A DNA stretch of 64,000 nucleotides from Rhizobiaceae bacterium (GTDB taxonomy: Bacteria > Pseudomonadota > Alphaproteobacteria > Rhizobiales > Rhizobiaceae). Positions within the stretch are counted from its first letter, which is position 1, and every line of letters starts with the position of its first letter. The notes beneath the pieces are model-generated. The model had not been told where the DNA came from. It was given only the letters and a program-made list of their open reading frames with translations, and did not search any database. The stretch is from NCBI GenBank assembly GCA_025698895.1, contig JAILWO010000002.1, positions 744,001-808,000 on the forward strand, given 5' to 3'. This document shows, piece after piece, positions 47,011 to 58,000 of this stretch. Both the position numbers and the translations under genes were made by a program.

Positions 47011-47553
47011 ATGGAAAAGTCTCCCGACGCCTTCAGGACGATCAGCGAGGTCGCGGACGAGCTCGATCTTCCCCAGCATGTGCTTCGCTTCTGGGAGACG
47101 CGCTTTGCCCAGATCAAACCGATGAAGCGCGGCGGCGGGCGTCGTTACTACCGGCCTCAGGATGTCGAACTGATCCGGGGTATCCGCTATATGCTCTACG
47201 ATCAGGGCTACACCATCAAGGGGGTGCAGAAGCTCCTGAAGGAGAACGGCAACCAGTTCGTGACCGCGATCGGTGCCGGCGACCTTGCAGCGGTGGAAGC
47301 GATCACGCAAAAGAAGCGCGCCGCCGAACAGGCGAGACAGTCGGAAGCAGCGGCGCGGTCGAACGACGACGAGATGATGGTGGGTGCGCCTAAAGCCAAG
47401 CCAAGCAGGCGCTTTTTCGGCCTGGGCAAGGGCGAGGAGGGCGGCCCGGTCGGCGCCGACGGTGACAGGCTCTCGCGTGACAACCGCGCGCTGCTGCAGG
47501 AAACGCTGTTCGATCTCCTCGAGTGCAAGCGCCTGCTGGATCAGGCGCGCTGA
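47011..47553 (+). CDS. MerR-family transcriptional regulator
   Basis: A 180-residue regulator. The MerR winged helix is clear: [25 protein letters not shown] followed by [21 protein letters not shown] and [21 protein letters not shown]. The C-terminal half is low-complexity and charged and ends [20 protein letters not shown], with no metal-binding cysteine loop. This is the generic MerR gene that regularly follows ihfA in rhizobia; no effector is known to me. ATG 47011 with AGAGG is chosen; a start at 46942 would add a non-conserved leader. Confidence 0.87.
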   Translation: MEKSPDAFRTISEVADELDLPQHVLRFWETRFAQIKPMKRGGGRRYYRPQDVELIRGIRYMLYDQGYTIKGVQKLLKENGNQFVTAIGAGDLAAVEAITQKKRAAEQARQSEAAARSNDDEMMVGAPKAKPSRRFFGLGKGEEGGPVGADGDRLSRDNRALLQETLFDLLECKRLLDQAR

Positions 47554-47668
47554 CCGGAAGGCGCCGTCGACGCCATTCCTTGGAACAAATCGAACGACCC
47601 GCCTATTGATGTCGGTCGCGATGCGACATAGCTTTCATTCCATGGTCCAGATCGGCGGCACGGATACA

Positions 47669-47929
47669 ATGAAGCGCACGAAGTTTGGTCTGAAGGAGGA
47701 AGGGCCGGCCACGTCATGGACACCGTGGGGACCGATCCCCGTCGGCGAAAGCCCAAGCGTCGCCAACGACCCCGATGGCGGATTCGGCGAGACGCCCGCG
47801 AGGCGACCACTCAGGCCCGCGCCGGCGAAGCCGTTGACGGAGTTCCTGCGGCGGCACTATTTCGCGGTGGGTGCGGTTAATCGCGGTGCCGCGCTCGGCG
47901 ATTTCCTGCGCCGCTGCTTCGCGCGCTGA
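47669..47929 (+). CDS. Possible small hypothetical protein
   Basis: An 86-codon frame (MKRTKFGLKEEGPATSWTPW, then a Pro-rich stretch and FLRRHYFAVGAVNRGAALGD) in the 405-base gap between the MerR gene and tRNA-Pro. It has no good ribosome-binding site and no recognised family, so it may be spurious. Nothing else is supported in the gap. Confidence 0.22.
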   Translation: MKRTKFGLKEEGPATSWTPWGPIPVGESPSVANDPDGGFGETPARRPLRPAPAKPLTEFLRRHYFAVGAVNRGAALGDFLRRCFAR

Positions 47930-47958
47930 GGCCTTCCGGCAGGTGCTGGCGGAAAGGC

Positions 47959-48035
<77 letters not shown>

Positions 48036-48170
48036 AACCGCGCAAAGCCCTACAGACTGCGGACTTTAGAGGCAAGGCCGAAAATTCGCGGCAGCCGATA
48101 AAACCGGAACAAAAAGAATGTTCCGACATGCACCTCGTGACCGAAGATCACACACATAACCGCGCGGGAT

Positions 48171-48203
48171 GATCGCCTGCTCTCCACGGAGGGGCAGGCG
48201 ATC
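48171..48203 (+). repeat. Inverted repeat upstream of the glucan operon
   Basis: GATCGCCTGC (48171-48180) and GCAGGCGATC (48194-48203) are perfect 10-bp arms with a 13-base loop, about 140 bases ahead of the bgsB-like start. It could be an operator or an RNA hairpin. Apart from this, the 308 bases from tRNA-Pro to bgsB show no recognisable site or gene. Confidence 0.5.
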
Positions 48204-48343
48204 GACATCCGGTCCATCTCCAAATTTCCGCCACGGAACGGGAAAGCAGGGTCTGTCAGTTAACGCTGCTGGCGTTGGACGCTTGCCTGTCGGCTTCTCA
48301 ACCTTAAGCTGCCTGCCAAGGGGGTTAACGGAGAAGCGGACAC

Positions 48344-49222
48344 ATGCGGCTAACCCGCCTGATCATAGGATTTCTTGTCATTCTGGTCGCGATCTTGATC
48401 ATCGCGGGTGAACAGTTATCGGGAGCGAGCACGGATGCGGTCATCAACGCGCGTACGACCACCGTGCGCGCGCCGATCGCCGGCCGGTTGGCGCTTGAAC
48501 GGCGCCAGCTCGGGTCGGCGGTTTCCTCGGACGAGGTTCTTGGCCTGATCCGGGATCAGCTGGTGGAAACCGGCCGTCTCAACGATCTCCAACGCGAACG
48601 CGCCGATGTCCAGGCTGAAATCGGCAGGCTCGAGCAGCTGAGCGACAGCCTGTCGGACCTTTCCGAGTTGGATGAGCGCCGGATGGAGCTGGAGCCACGT
48701 CTGTTCGAGATTCGGGCCTCCCTTGAGGCGGAACGTGCCCGTCTATCGGCTTATGATAATCGGATTTCAGCCGAGCGGCTGTCGCTCAACCGCTTGGCCG
48801 GCGCCAATCTCGCGGCGAATGTCGACGGAATCGTTTGGGAGGTTCTGGCCGGCGACGGCGAGATTGTCCAGCGCGGACAGGATCTGTTGCGGCTGATCGA
48901 CTGCAAATCGACCTTGGTGACGCTGAGCGTCAGCGAGAGCGTCTATAATCGGCTGTCGACAGGCGATGACGCCCGCTTTCGGCTTAATGGGGATGGCCGG
49001 ACGTTCGACGCGACTGTCACCCGGCTGGCCGGATCGGGAGCTCAAGGCGTTTATCGAAACCTGGCAATCGCCCCGGGTCAGCGACATCTTGAACGCTATG
49101 ATGTCACTCTGCTTGTTCCGGCTCTGAGGCAGGACAGCAAACTCGGATGCGCCGTCGGCCGTACGGGACGCGTATTCTTCGAGACAAGACCTCTCGATTT
49201 CCTGCGAAGAGTCTGGGAGTGA
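48344..49222 (+). CDS. bgsB: HlyD-like membrane-fusion protein, BgsB type
   Basis: A 292-residue inner-membrane-anchored periplasmic protein. It has an N-terminal anchor (LTRLIIGFLVILVAILIIAG) and a lipoyl-like segment TTVRAPIAGRLALERRQLG. A coiled-coil hairpin spans about residues 75-140 (rich in Leu, Glu, Arg) and a second lipoyl half reads LAANVDGIVWEVLAGDGEIV. A glycosyltransferase gene overlaps its stop. This two-gene order, size and content match bgsB-bgsA of Sinorhizobium meliloti, where BgsB helps export the mixed-linkage beta-glucan made by BgsA. Gene symbol by inference from this context. Confidence 0.75.
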   Translation: MRLTRLIIGFLVILVAILIIAGEQLSGASTDAVINARTTTVRAPIAGRLALERRQLGSAVSSDEVLGLIRDQLVETGRLNDLQRERADVQAEIGRLEQLSDSLSDLSELDERRMELEPRLFEIRASLEAERARLSAYDNRISAERLSLNRLAGANLAANVDGIVWEVLAGDGEIVQRGQDLLRLIDCKSTLVTLSVSESVYNRLSTGDDARFRLNGDGRTFDATVTRLAGSGAQGVYRNLAIAPGQRHLERYDVTLLVPALRQDSKLGCAVGRTGRVFFETRPLDFLRRVWE

Positions 49223-51207
49223 TCGTGTTTCCGCTGCTGTCGTTGAGCGAGCTCGGCTCCAGCCTGGTCCAGCTTGCCCTGGTGCTGGCGGCGGCCATGG
49301 TTTTCCCGCTGCTGTTGTCATCGCGTAATGCATGGCATCGTGCCTTGCTGTTCGCCGTCGGCGGCGTGCTTGTGGTTCGGTACCTCTGGTGGCGGGCCAC
49401 GGAAACCCTGGCGCCATTCGGCTTGACCCTGGATTGCCTGGCAAGCTGGTCCTTTTTCGCGCTCGAGGCGGGAGCGGCCGCTTCTTCCGTGAGCGCATTC
49501 CTCATTCTGTCGCGCACGTCCAGTCGCAGTGCGGAGGCCAGTCGGAACACAGGCTGGTGGGCCGATGGACCTGCGCCGAAGGTTGCCATTCTCATAGCGA
49601 CCTACAACGAGGAACGTGACGTGCTGGAGCGAACGATCGTGGGCGCTCTTGCGATCGACTATCCGAACTTCGACATCTACCTGCTCGACGACGGCAAGCG
49701 CGACTGGCTGCGTGATCTCGCCGACGCCCGCCGAGTCAAATATGTGCGGCGGGCCGATAATCGCGGCGCCAAGGCCGGAAACATGAACAATGCGCTCGCG
49801 GAACTGGCCTCCGGGACACCGCCCGACTTCATTGCCGTCCTTGATGCCGACTTTGTGCCCCATCGCAATTTTCTGACGCGATCCCTCGCATTGTTTCATG
49901 ACGACGATGTCGGCCTGGTCCAGACGCCACAGCACTTCTTCAATGCCGATCCGATCCAGCACAATCTGGGCTTGAGCCGATCCTATCCGGACGAGCAGCG
50001 CTTCTTCTTCGACCATATGCAGCCGTCGCGGGACGCATGGGGGATAGCATTTTGCTGCGGAACATCGTCCGTCATTCGCTGGAAAGCGATCGATGCCATC
50101 GGCGGCTTTCCGACCGACAGCATCACAGAGGATTTCATGCTCACCCTGGCTCTGCAGAACGCGGACTGGAGAACGGTCTATCTGGGTGAGCCGCTCACGG
50201 AAGGGTTAGCGCCGGAAGGGTTGAAGGAGTATGTCACGCAGCGTGCGCGCTGGTGCCTGGGTCTGATGCAGATTGCACGCAGTCCGCTGGGGCCGCTCGG
50301 AAAGAACCGGCTGAGACTGCGTGATCGCTGGAGCGTGATCGACTCCGTTCTGTACTGGACGACGAGCTTCAGTTTTCGACTTGCCGCGCTTATTTACCCA
50401 TTGTTCTACTGGTTCTTCAACGTGACGGTTGTCGACGCGACGGTTCCAGATGTCATCGCATATTTCGGTGTCTACTTCGTCTGGATCCTGGCGGTGCTCA
50501 ATTTCGTATCGGGCGGGCTCGTTGTTCCGATCGTCAATGACGTCAGCCAACTGCTCGGCGCCATCCCCATCACGCGCGCCGCCTTCGTGGGACTGCTTCA
50601 ACCCAAGGGCCACCCATTTTCGGTGACGGCAAAGGGCGGCGATCGCAGCCGGATCGTTGTGCAGTGGCGGTTGATGGCTCCCTTCCTCGCCTTGCTCGCC
50701 GCCACCTTCGTCGGCCTTCTCATCGGCATGGTCTTCGACAGCTTCGCCTACAACGACGCCGGAGACGGGAAGATCGTCATCCTGTTCTGGACATTCTACA
50801 ATCTGTTCGTGCTGTCGGTGGCAATCATTGTTTGTATCGAACTGCCGCGGCGTGAGCGGCATTTCGCCGATAAACCGAAGAAAGCGGCAATAATACTGGA
50901 TGAAGGCCGCGAACTTCAGATCTGGATCGCGGGCCTCACTCAGAACTCGGTCCGAGTGCGAGGTGCGTCGATTCCCGATGACAAGCCGGTCCGGATCAGG
51001 ATCGACGGCGTCGGCGAGATACGCGCTATCGTCGCATGGCCAACCGCAGATGGTGCACGCCTTCTTCTCGAGCCGACAATGGAGCAGCATGACGCGCTTT
51101 TGCGTCACTTCTACTCGCAAGGCGATGCTCCAGGCGTCACGCGAACCCGCTATCGCGGCCTGCTGGGTGACCTGGGAAGGCGATTGTCATTCTCGGGTGG
51201 CCGGTGA
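49219..51207 (+). CDS. bgsA: Family 2 glycosyltransferase, BgsA-like mixed-linkage beta-glucan synthase
   Basis: A 662-residue processive, membrane-integrated glycosyltransferase of the cellulose-synthase type. The D,D,D,QxxRW set is complete: Asp157 (LLDDGK), Asp209-x-Asp211 (LDADF), Asp305 (SITEDFM) and Gln341-x-x-Arg344-Trp345 (TQRARW). About seven membrane helices surround it, and the cytosolic C-terminus is PilZ-like in position but lacks the RxxxR...[D/N]xSxxG signature. BgsA of S. meliloti is also activated by c-di-GMP through a divergent C-terminus. The start is GTG 49219, within the bgsB stop; GTG 49225 is possible. Cellulose or another beta-glucan is the alternative product. Confidence 0.8.
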   Translation: MIVFPLLSLSELGSSLVQLALVLAAAMVFPLLLSSRNAWHRALLFAVGGVLVVRYLWWRATETLAPFGLTLDCLASWSFFALEAGAAASSVSAFLILSRTSSRSAEASRNTGWWADGPAPKVAILIATYNEERDVLERTIVGALAIDYPNFDIYLLDDGKRDWLRDLADARRVKYVRRADNRGAKAGNMNNALAELASGTPPDFIAVLDADFVPHRNFLTRSLALFHDDDVGLVQTPQHFFNADPIQHNLGLSRSYPDEQRFFFDHMQPSRDAWGIAFCCGTSSVIRWKAIDAIGGFPTDSITEDFMLTLALQNADWRTVYLGEPLTEGLAPEGLKEYVTQRARWCLGLMQIARSPLGPLGKNRLRLRDRWSVIDSVLYWTTSFSFRLAALIYPLFYWFFNVTVVDATVPDVIAYFGVYFVWILAVLNFVSGGLVVPIVNDVSQLLGAIPITRAAFVGLLQPKGHPFSVTAKGGDRSRIVVQWRLMAPFLALLAATFVGLLIGMVFDSFAYNDAGDGKIVILFWTFYNLFVLSVAIIVCIELPRRERHFADKPKKAAIILDEGRELQIWIAGLTQNSVRVRGASIPDDKPVRIRIDGVGEIRAIVAWPTADGARLLLEPTMEQHDALLRHFYSQGDAPGVTRTRYRGLLGDLGRRLSFSGGR

Positions 51208-52289
51208 TCCGGGGGCACTGGACTGAGAAGCCAGTCGTGCTACCGCAACCGAAATAATCCTGGCCTCCGCCGTTCCCTGGGACTCGTAAGGATAGGTGTC
51301 GCGGCCGGCGATCTGGTCGTCCGCGCTCGCGGCCAACCGGCTGATTGGAACGATGAAGATCTGAACGAACGCCGCCGTGATGACTGCCAGCAGCAGCCCG
51401 AAAGCAGACAGGGCGACGAGAACCGTGTTGGATAGCGACTTCTCGCCGACGCTGATCGCATCGCTTTCAATTCGCGCCACGAGGCTCCAGCCGAACGAGG
51501 GCAGGTCGTCATAGACCACTGACGGGATGATCGTGGTCAAATAGGTCTTGCCGTCAGGCCATCGTTCGACGCCGGTACGAGAAGCTCCGGACGCGGCGGC
51601 ACGTATGCTTGCGAGATCGGTTTCGCCGGCAATGGAACGGTCGGTTGAAAGCGAGATGCGACCTTCCCGGTCGACCAGGAAGGCATCAAGTTCCAGCGCC
51701 CGGGCGGATTCGGTCAGATGTCGGCGGGCCCAGGCATGATCGATGTGAAGTCCGAGAACGCCATGAACACTGCCGTCATTGCGCCTGAGAGGTGTCGCCA
51801 GATTGAGAAAGCTCCGTGGCTCCCCTTCTATCGTCGGCAGCATCTTGGCAAGCAGAGCCGCTTCATGGACATCACCGGCGAAATCGCCCTCAAGGCCGCT
51901 CTGGAACCAGGGACGCGACGAGACGTCCTGCCCTTCCAGCAGTCCGCCGGATGCGTGGGTAACCGTGCCGTCGACGCGCGCGATGCCGGCCCACGAAACG
52001 CGGTCGCCGTCTCCCACGAGAAATGTGAGCGACGAGCGTATCGATCTATCGTCTCGTCGTGCAAAATCGTCGGCGATCCTCCTCGCCGAGCGCCATTCCA
52101 GATGGAGCGCGCGAGCAAAGTCGAGGGCCAGCCCCTCGGCCCGTGTCGTCACAGCTTCGGCAAGTGCTTCCCGCTGCGCGTCCTCGATACGTTCCCGAAG
52201 CAACAGCCAGCCCCCACAACCGCAATGAGGGCGCAGAAGGCGACAAAGCCATAGACGGCGCGTGCCAGCGTGACGGGACCACGGCGCAT
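51187..52289 (-). pseudogene. dCache sensor protein with a frameshift in its N-terminal membrane segment
   Basis: The main frame (51187-52203) encodes a periplasmic double-Cache sensor region (RSARRIADDFARRDDRSIR, then SSRPWFQSGL, FLNLATPLRRNDGSVHGVLG), a second membrane helix (NTVLVALSAFGLLLAVITAA) and the start of a HAMP domain, then stops with no output domain. The expected first helix lies in another frame from ATG 52289 (RAVYGFVAFCALIAVVG). Adding one G to the G5 run at 52211-52215 (C5 on the + strand) joins the two as AVVGGWLLLRERIEDAQ. A sequencing indel or phase variation would explain it. The 3' end overlaps bgsA by 21 bases. Confidence 0.7.
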
Positions 52290-52440
52290 GATTCGCAGAT
52301 TAGGACATGACGCCATCGCCGCAACAGCTTGCGTTCGGCCTCAGCGGACTTGGTTAACGCGCGAGTTGCGATCGCTGGCGCAGGCCACGCCTCTTCCAGA
52401 GAGAGATCATAAGCGGCTGTCGGAATCTTTGGCAGCGAGT

Positions 52441-54942
52441 TCATCCAAGCTCAGCGGTGCGCAGCCTGAGCGCGTTGGCTATGACGGACACGGACGAGAG
52501 GCTCATGGCTGCCGCCGCGATCATCGGCGAGAGCAGCGTGCCGAAGACGGGGTAGAGCACGCCAGCGGCGACGGGCACACCGAGTGCGTTGTAGACGAAG
52601 GCGAAGAACAGGTTCTGCTTGATGTTGCGGATCGTGGCCTGGGCGAGCGTGCGCGCCCGCACGATGCCGTTGAGGTCGCCCTTCACCAGCGTGATGCCCG
52701 CGCTCTCGACGGCGACGTCCGCGCCGGTGCCCATGGCAATGCCGACATCGGCGGCAGCGAGGGCAGGGGCATCGTTCACGCCGTCGCCGGCCATGGCAAC
52801 CTTCGCTCCATGCCCACGCAGTTCCTCGATGAGCTTCTGCTTTCCATCCGGCAGCATGTCGGCGCGAACCTCGTCGATACCGAGTGTTGCCGCCACCGCC
52901 TTTGCCGTGCGTTCGTTATCGCCCGTCGCCATGATGATGTGCAGACCCTTGTCGTGAAGGGCGCGGATCGCTTCGGCTGTCGTCGCCTTCACCGGGTCCG
53001 CTACGGCGACGAAGCCCGCTATCTGGCCGTCGACGGCGACGAACATGGCCGTCTTGCCTTCGGACCGTATCGCGTCGGCCCGCGCGGCAAGTGCGTCAAT
53101 GGCGACGTTGAGATCGGCCATCATCGCGGCGTTGCCGAGCGTGACCCTCTTTCCCTCGGCGGTTCCAGACACGCCTTTGCCCGTGAACGCCTCGAAATCG
53201 GATGCATCCAGGAGCGGCGTGTCGCGTTCCACCGCGCCCTCGACAATGGCCTCGGCGAGCGGATGCTCCGAGCCGCGCTCCAGCGATGCCGCCAGGGACA
53301 GGATCAGGCCTTCATCGAATCCTTGGGCTGGCACGACGTCGGTCAGCCTCGGGCGACCTTCTGTCAGGGTGCCGGTCTTGTCGACGATCAGCGTGTCGAC
53401 CCCCGCGAAGCGTTCGAGCGCCTCCGCGTCCTTGATCAGCACGCCGGCCTGCGCGCCGCGTCCGGTTGCCGTCATGATCGACATCGGCGTGGCGAGGCCC
53501 AGGGCACAGGGGCAGGCGATGATGAGGACAGAGACCGCCGAAACGATGGCGAAGATCATGCTGGGCTCAGGCCCGAAGAGCCCCCAGACGACAAACGCAA
53601 GGATGGCGACCAGCACCACGGTCGGCACGAAATAATAGGAAACGCGGTCGGCAAGACCCTGGATCGGAGCGCGCGAGCGCTGCGCCTTCGCGACCATCTC
53701 CACGATCCGGGACAGCATCGTATCCGCGCCGACACGCTCGGCGGCAATGATGATTGTGCCGTTGCGGTTGAGCGTTCCGGCCGTGACGGGGTCGCCCTGT
53801 ATTTTCTCCACGGGAACCGGCTCGCCCGTGATCATGGATTCGTCGATCGAGGTCCGGCCCTCGACCACGGTGCCGTCGACGGGAACACTGTCGCCTGGGC
53901 GGACCCGCAGCCGGTCACTCTGCTTTACATCGTCGAGAGGCACGTCGGTTTCCGAGCCGTCTGCGCCGATCCTGCGCGCCGTCTTGGGCGCGAGGTCCAG
54001 CAGCGCGCGGATCGCCGATCCCGTGCGCTCGCGCGCCCGCAACTCCAGCACCTGACCGAGGAAAACCAGCGCTACGATGACGGCCGCCGCCTCGAAATAT
54101 ACGGGCACCGACCCACCATGCCCCCGGAACTGATGGGGGAAGATGCCCGGCCAGAGCGTTGCGACCACGCTGTACAGATAGGCAGTGCCGACGCCGATCG
54201 AGATCAGCGTCCACATGTTCGGGCTGCGGTTGACGAATGACTGGTAGCCTCGGTGGAAAAAGGGGATCGCCGCCCACAGCACGACGGGGGTCGCCAGCGC
54301 TAGCTCGAGCCAGGCCGCCGCCCTCTCGCCCAGCCACTCGCGCACCGGAAGGCCGACCATAGGACCCATGGCGATGACCAGCAGCGGCAGCGACAGGACC
54401 GCGGAGACCAGGAACCGGCGCGTGAAGTCCACCAACTCCGGATTGGGTCCTTCCTCGCCCGTCGGCACGCCCATCGGCTCCAGCGCCATGCCGCAAATGG
54501 GGCAGGATCCCGGCCCGTCGCGCACGATCTCGGGATGCATCGGGCAGGTATATTTCACGCCCGCGGGCATCTTCTCCGTTGGGCGGGCTTTGCCCGCATA
54601 TCGTTCCGGATCGGCCTCGAACTTCCTCTCGCAGGCCTCGGAGCAGAAGTACTGGCCCTTTCCCTGATGACGCAGGAAGTGCCTGGCCGATGCACGATCC
54701 ACATCCATGCCGCAGACGGGATCGACGGCGGTCAGATATGCGTCCGGCTCTGCCATGAACTTCGCTCGGCAGCCTTCGGAACAGAAATGGTAGCGATGCC
54801 CCCCATGCTCGGCAGACTTGCCCGTGGTCGGATCGACCATCATTCCACAGACGGGATCGCGGACCACTTCGCCCGTGCCCGGCACCGAGGCGCCCGTGGC
54901 ATCGAGAGAATGCGCATGAGAACGGTGATCGTGAGAGGCCAT
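52441..54942 (-). CDS. copA: Copper-transporting P1B-type ATPase with two YHS domains
   Basis: An 833-residue P-type ATPase that exports copper or a related metal across the inner membrane. In place of the usual HMA domains it carries two N-terminal YHS domains ([10 protein letters not shown] and [10 protein letters not shown], each with FCSE-C). A heavy-metal-binding segment follows ([20 protein letters not shown]). The core has the CPC motif IIACPCALG (about Cys477/Cys479), DKTGT (phosphorylated Asp about 521), GSEHPL and [10 protein letters not shown]. The C-terminal YNALG and SSVSV motifs point to Cu(I). A CueR-type palindrome lies upstream. No copper chaperone or cueR gene is in the window. 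Confidence 0.92.
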   Translation of the reverse strand: MASHDHRSHAHSLDATGASVPGTGEVVRDPVCGMMVDPTTGKSAEHGGHRYHFCSEGCRAKFMAEPDAYLTAVDPVCGMDVDRASARHFLRHQGKGQYFCSEACERKFEADPERYAGKARPTEKMPAGVKYTCPMHPEIVRDGPGSCPICGMALEPMGVPTGEEGPNPELVDFTRRFLVSAVLSLPLLVIAMGPMVGLPVREWLGERAAAWLELALATPVVLWAAIPFFHRGYQSFVNRSPNMWTLISIGVGTAYLYSVVATLWPGIFPHQFRGHGGSVPVYFEAAAVIVALVFLGQVLELRARERTGSAIRALLDLAPKTARRIGADGSETDVPLDDVKQSDRLRVRPGDSVPVDGTVVEGRTSIDESMITGEPVPVEKIQGDPVTAGTLNRNGTIIIAAERVGADTMLSRIVEMVAKAQRSRAPIQGLADRVSYYFVPTVVLVAILAFVVWGLFGPEPSMIFAIVSAVSVLIIACPCALGLATPMSIMTATGRGAQAGVLIKDAEALERFAGVDTLIVDKTGTLTEGRPRLTDVVPAQGFDEGLILSLAASLERGSEHPLAEAIVEGAVERDTPLLDASDFEAFTGKGVSGTAEGKRVTLGNAAMMADLNVAIDALAARADAIRSEGKTAMFVAVDGQIAGFVAVADPVKATTAEAIRALHDKGLHIIMATGDNERTAKAVAATLGIDEVRADMLPDGKQKLIEELRGHGAKVAMAGDGVNDAPALAAADVGIAMGTGADVAVESAGITLVKGDLNGIVRARTLAQATIRNIKQNLFFAFVYNALGVPVAAGVLYPVFGTLLSPMIAAAAMSLSSVSVIANALRLRTAELG

Positions 54943-54982
54943 TGCCGTTTCCCTTGTTCCAGAAGTCCAGCCGTCGATCGCA

Positions 54983-55004
54983 CTTCCAGTAACTGGAAGG
55001 TCAA
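54983..55004 (-). promoter_or_regulatory. CueR/MerR-type operator and promoter of the copper ATPase gene
   Basis: CTTCCAGTAACTGGAAG (54983-54999) is a perfect 17-bp palindrome with 8-bp arms, next to a TTGACC hexamer on the minus strand (54999-55004). It lies directly upstream of the copper ATPase. The position, between -35 and -10 with a long spacer, is that of copper-sensing MerR-family activators. The -10 is not clear. Confidence 0.7.
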
Positions 55005-55055
55005 GCGGAATTGGAAGCCCCCTGAAACGAGGCCGTCTTAGCTCTGGGGGAGGCC

Positions 55056-58000
55056 TCAGGGCGCGCCGGTGGATCGCATGGCGGGGACTGCCGCGATCTC
55101 GCCGTCGCCCTCCACGACGCCGAGTTGGGCCATGAGCCAGGAGGCGAAGGACAAGCGACCACTCTTCAACCGCACAAGCCGCTCAACGAATTGGCTGGCA
55201 TCCGATTCAAGATCCGAAAGCATGATGTCCACCGAGGCGAGGCCGGTGGTGCGTGGCCAGAACGCCGTCGAGGCGACCTGCAAGGCAGCGAGCCGATGCG
55301 CGGCCATGTCCTCGAAAATCTCGTCGCCGAAGCCGGCCAACAGCATCATGTCATGTGCCCCTGCCCGAATCACGCCGACGCACGCGCTTGGTGAATGGCC
55401 GGCGAGTACGATCGTCTGGTCGGAGCAGGATTTGATGGCGGATTCGGTACATCCCCCCATGTAGTAGGCGGTCGTCCGAATGCGGCTTCGGTCGAGGCCG
55501 GCGAGCAGGCGGGCGACGTCGCTTTCGTTGCGGGCAGGATCAGGCCCGCCGATTAGAAGTGCCAAGCTCGGCTTGGTTCCCGGGTATGCGACAGGGGCCC
55601 AGGCAACCATCGAACCTTGAGCCTGCAACAAGGTGCGGCGGGCGTTTCCTTTCGCCAAAGCAAGTTCGCGACAATTATCACCTTTCGCGAACATATCGAT
55701 GTTCAGCGTGCGAAAGACGCTTTCGGCCAGCATGAACCAGCCGGAGCCAGGCCGCTCGCGCTGGAAAAGGTCACGGCAGGAATGGAGCAGAGCCAGGGCA
55801 TGTGCACGGAAAGCCGGGGCGTCGGCCTCACCGCGCGGCGGCGGCTCTGTTAGCCAGGAAGAGACTGCGTCCGGAAAGCCTCGGACAAAGGGCGGCAGGG
55901 CCGTCAGCGACCCGGCACCGGCCCAGTGCGAGGCGTGGCCGCAAAGCATTGCCAGGACGAACGACCGCAGGCCTCCCTCTTCACGCCACTCGGAAGCGTT
56001 GCTGGTGGGTGCGGCGGCTTCGGCGCCGGCCAGCCGACTGGCACGACCGATCGCGGCCAGCGCGGCCATCGTTCCAGGATGCGCCAGAGTGGGCGCAAGC
56101 GCGCGACCGGACAGGTGCTGGAACGACTTCACGATCTCCGCATGCCGCCCGACCAGGGCTTTCATCCGATCGCAGTCCGCACCTTCCTCAGCAATTGACC
56201 GGGCCAGCGCCGCCGCCCTCCTGATCTCGGCGTGGAACGAGGGGACTTGGCGCGCCGGCGCGGCGATGCGTGGCGCCAGCACCCGTGTCTCTTCGCGCGC
56301 CAGTGAAATGAGAGCGACGGCGAGCGCGCCGGAACGTGGCTCCGGCGGTTCGTCACCCACGAATCCGGCGACGTGGACAAGGATCCGTGTCGATGCGGCA
56401 TCGTCTGTGGAGCCGGCCCGAACCAGGACTTCGAGCACATGGTCGCCCCTGAGATTGACCCGTGCGAGCAGCTTCCCTTCCTGGCCGACCGAGACGATGA
56501 GATTGTCGTCTTCCGCCAGTGGTATGCGTGGCGCTAGATGCAGCCGCAGTTCCATGGTTTCGGCGGCGCCTGCCGGCCGGGCGAATTCGATCATCCCCGT
56601 CGTGTCGTCAAGAATCGCGCCATCGAGCGGATCGAAGCGCCAGCCGACCGAGAACACCCGCCGCGCCGCCGAATCCTCCGTCGGATCGACCTGCTGGCCC
56701 GGCGACAGGCACGGCGGCCGCGTCCCGGACTCCCGCTCGCCAGTCGCGTGGTCTCGCGCACGCTCGACGGGAACATGCAGGATGGCGCCGATGACGATGT
56801 GGTCATCCCCGAACTCGTCCTGCGGCGCGAAGGAGAATTCAAGATCGGTCGCTTCGTAGGCGTGCGCGGTCGCGTCCAGCTCCAGCACGATCGCGGAACC
56901 GGGACCGATCTCACCGTCGTACAGCAGCCGGCCGCCGGATTTGGCGAACAGCCAGCCCACCGGCTGGTTGTCACCGAATGTAAGGTGCAAGAGGCTGCCG
57001 CGCGCTTCTCCCAGCCGGAAGCGCAGCCCTATGACCTCTCCGGCGATTTGCACTCCGCCATTGGTCAGGAATGTAAGCTTTCCGTCCCTGACGCAGGCCC
57101 GCGCGATCTCCGCAAAGGCCGTCGGCGTGGACGAGATCAGGATAGCTCCGGTGCATTCCGGTGAGGTCGGCTCCAAGGTCAGCGATTTCAGGACGACAAG
57201 AGAGCCCGGTTTCCCGAGATTACGCCACGTCGACCGTACTGGCATTACCCGCAACCGCAGTTCGATGACCGTGTCGCGATAGGTGCGTTCCGGCGCGATG
57301 AGATGGTCCAGCCCTACTGGGCCCGCCATCCGGGCCGTCGAGTGTATCTCCCCTTCGTCCACCAGATGGACATCCATGGGACAGTCGGACCAGCCTTCGG
57401 CAGGGGCCAGGGCCAGTTGAAGCCGAAGTGGTGCTTGGTTGACCGGAGGTCGAAGATAGATCGCGCCTTCGCCACCGCACATCCATGCTCCCTCATGCGG
57501 CGAGACCTGTCGCCAGTCGTGCGTCGAGAGGATACCCCAAGTTCCAAGGAGGTTTGTCGAAAGGCGGGCAGGTGGAAGGAACCGAGGCCGCTTGGTCTCG
57601 CGTCGCTCCTCATCGATCGCGTGTCCGAGCACCATCCGACCGCCGAGATCCAGCCATCTGGGCCGGTGGGGGCGGAACAGGACCTCCTCGCGTCGCGGCG
57701 GCGATGCCAGCAGGGCGGCGAGAAAGGTGCATCGCCTGATCATGCCTTTCGCGAGGGGGTGGCGTGCCTCTTCCGCAATCGCGGAAAGCACGGCTCGGCG
57801 AACATTCGCGTTTCCGTCATGCCGTGCGGCAGCGATCGCGCGGGCACGTATTTCCGTCAGTCTCAATTCGCGAGCCGCCGCAGGGTCAATCGCGCCGAGA
57901 CCACCATTACCGACGCGTTCGGAGAAGAGCCTGGCGAGGTCCGCCATGTCCCTCAGCCCCCGCCTGGACAACCAGATCGACGCGGCGCTTTCCCTATAAT

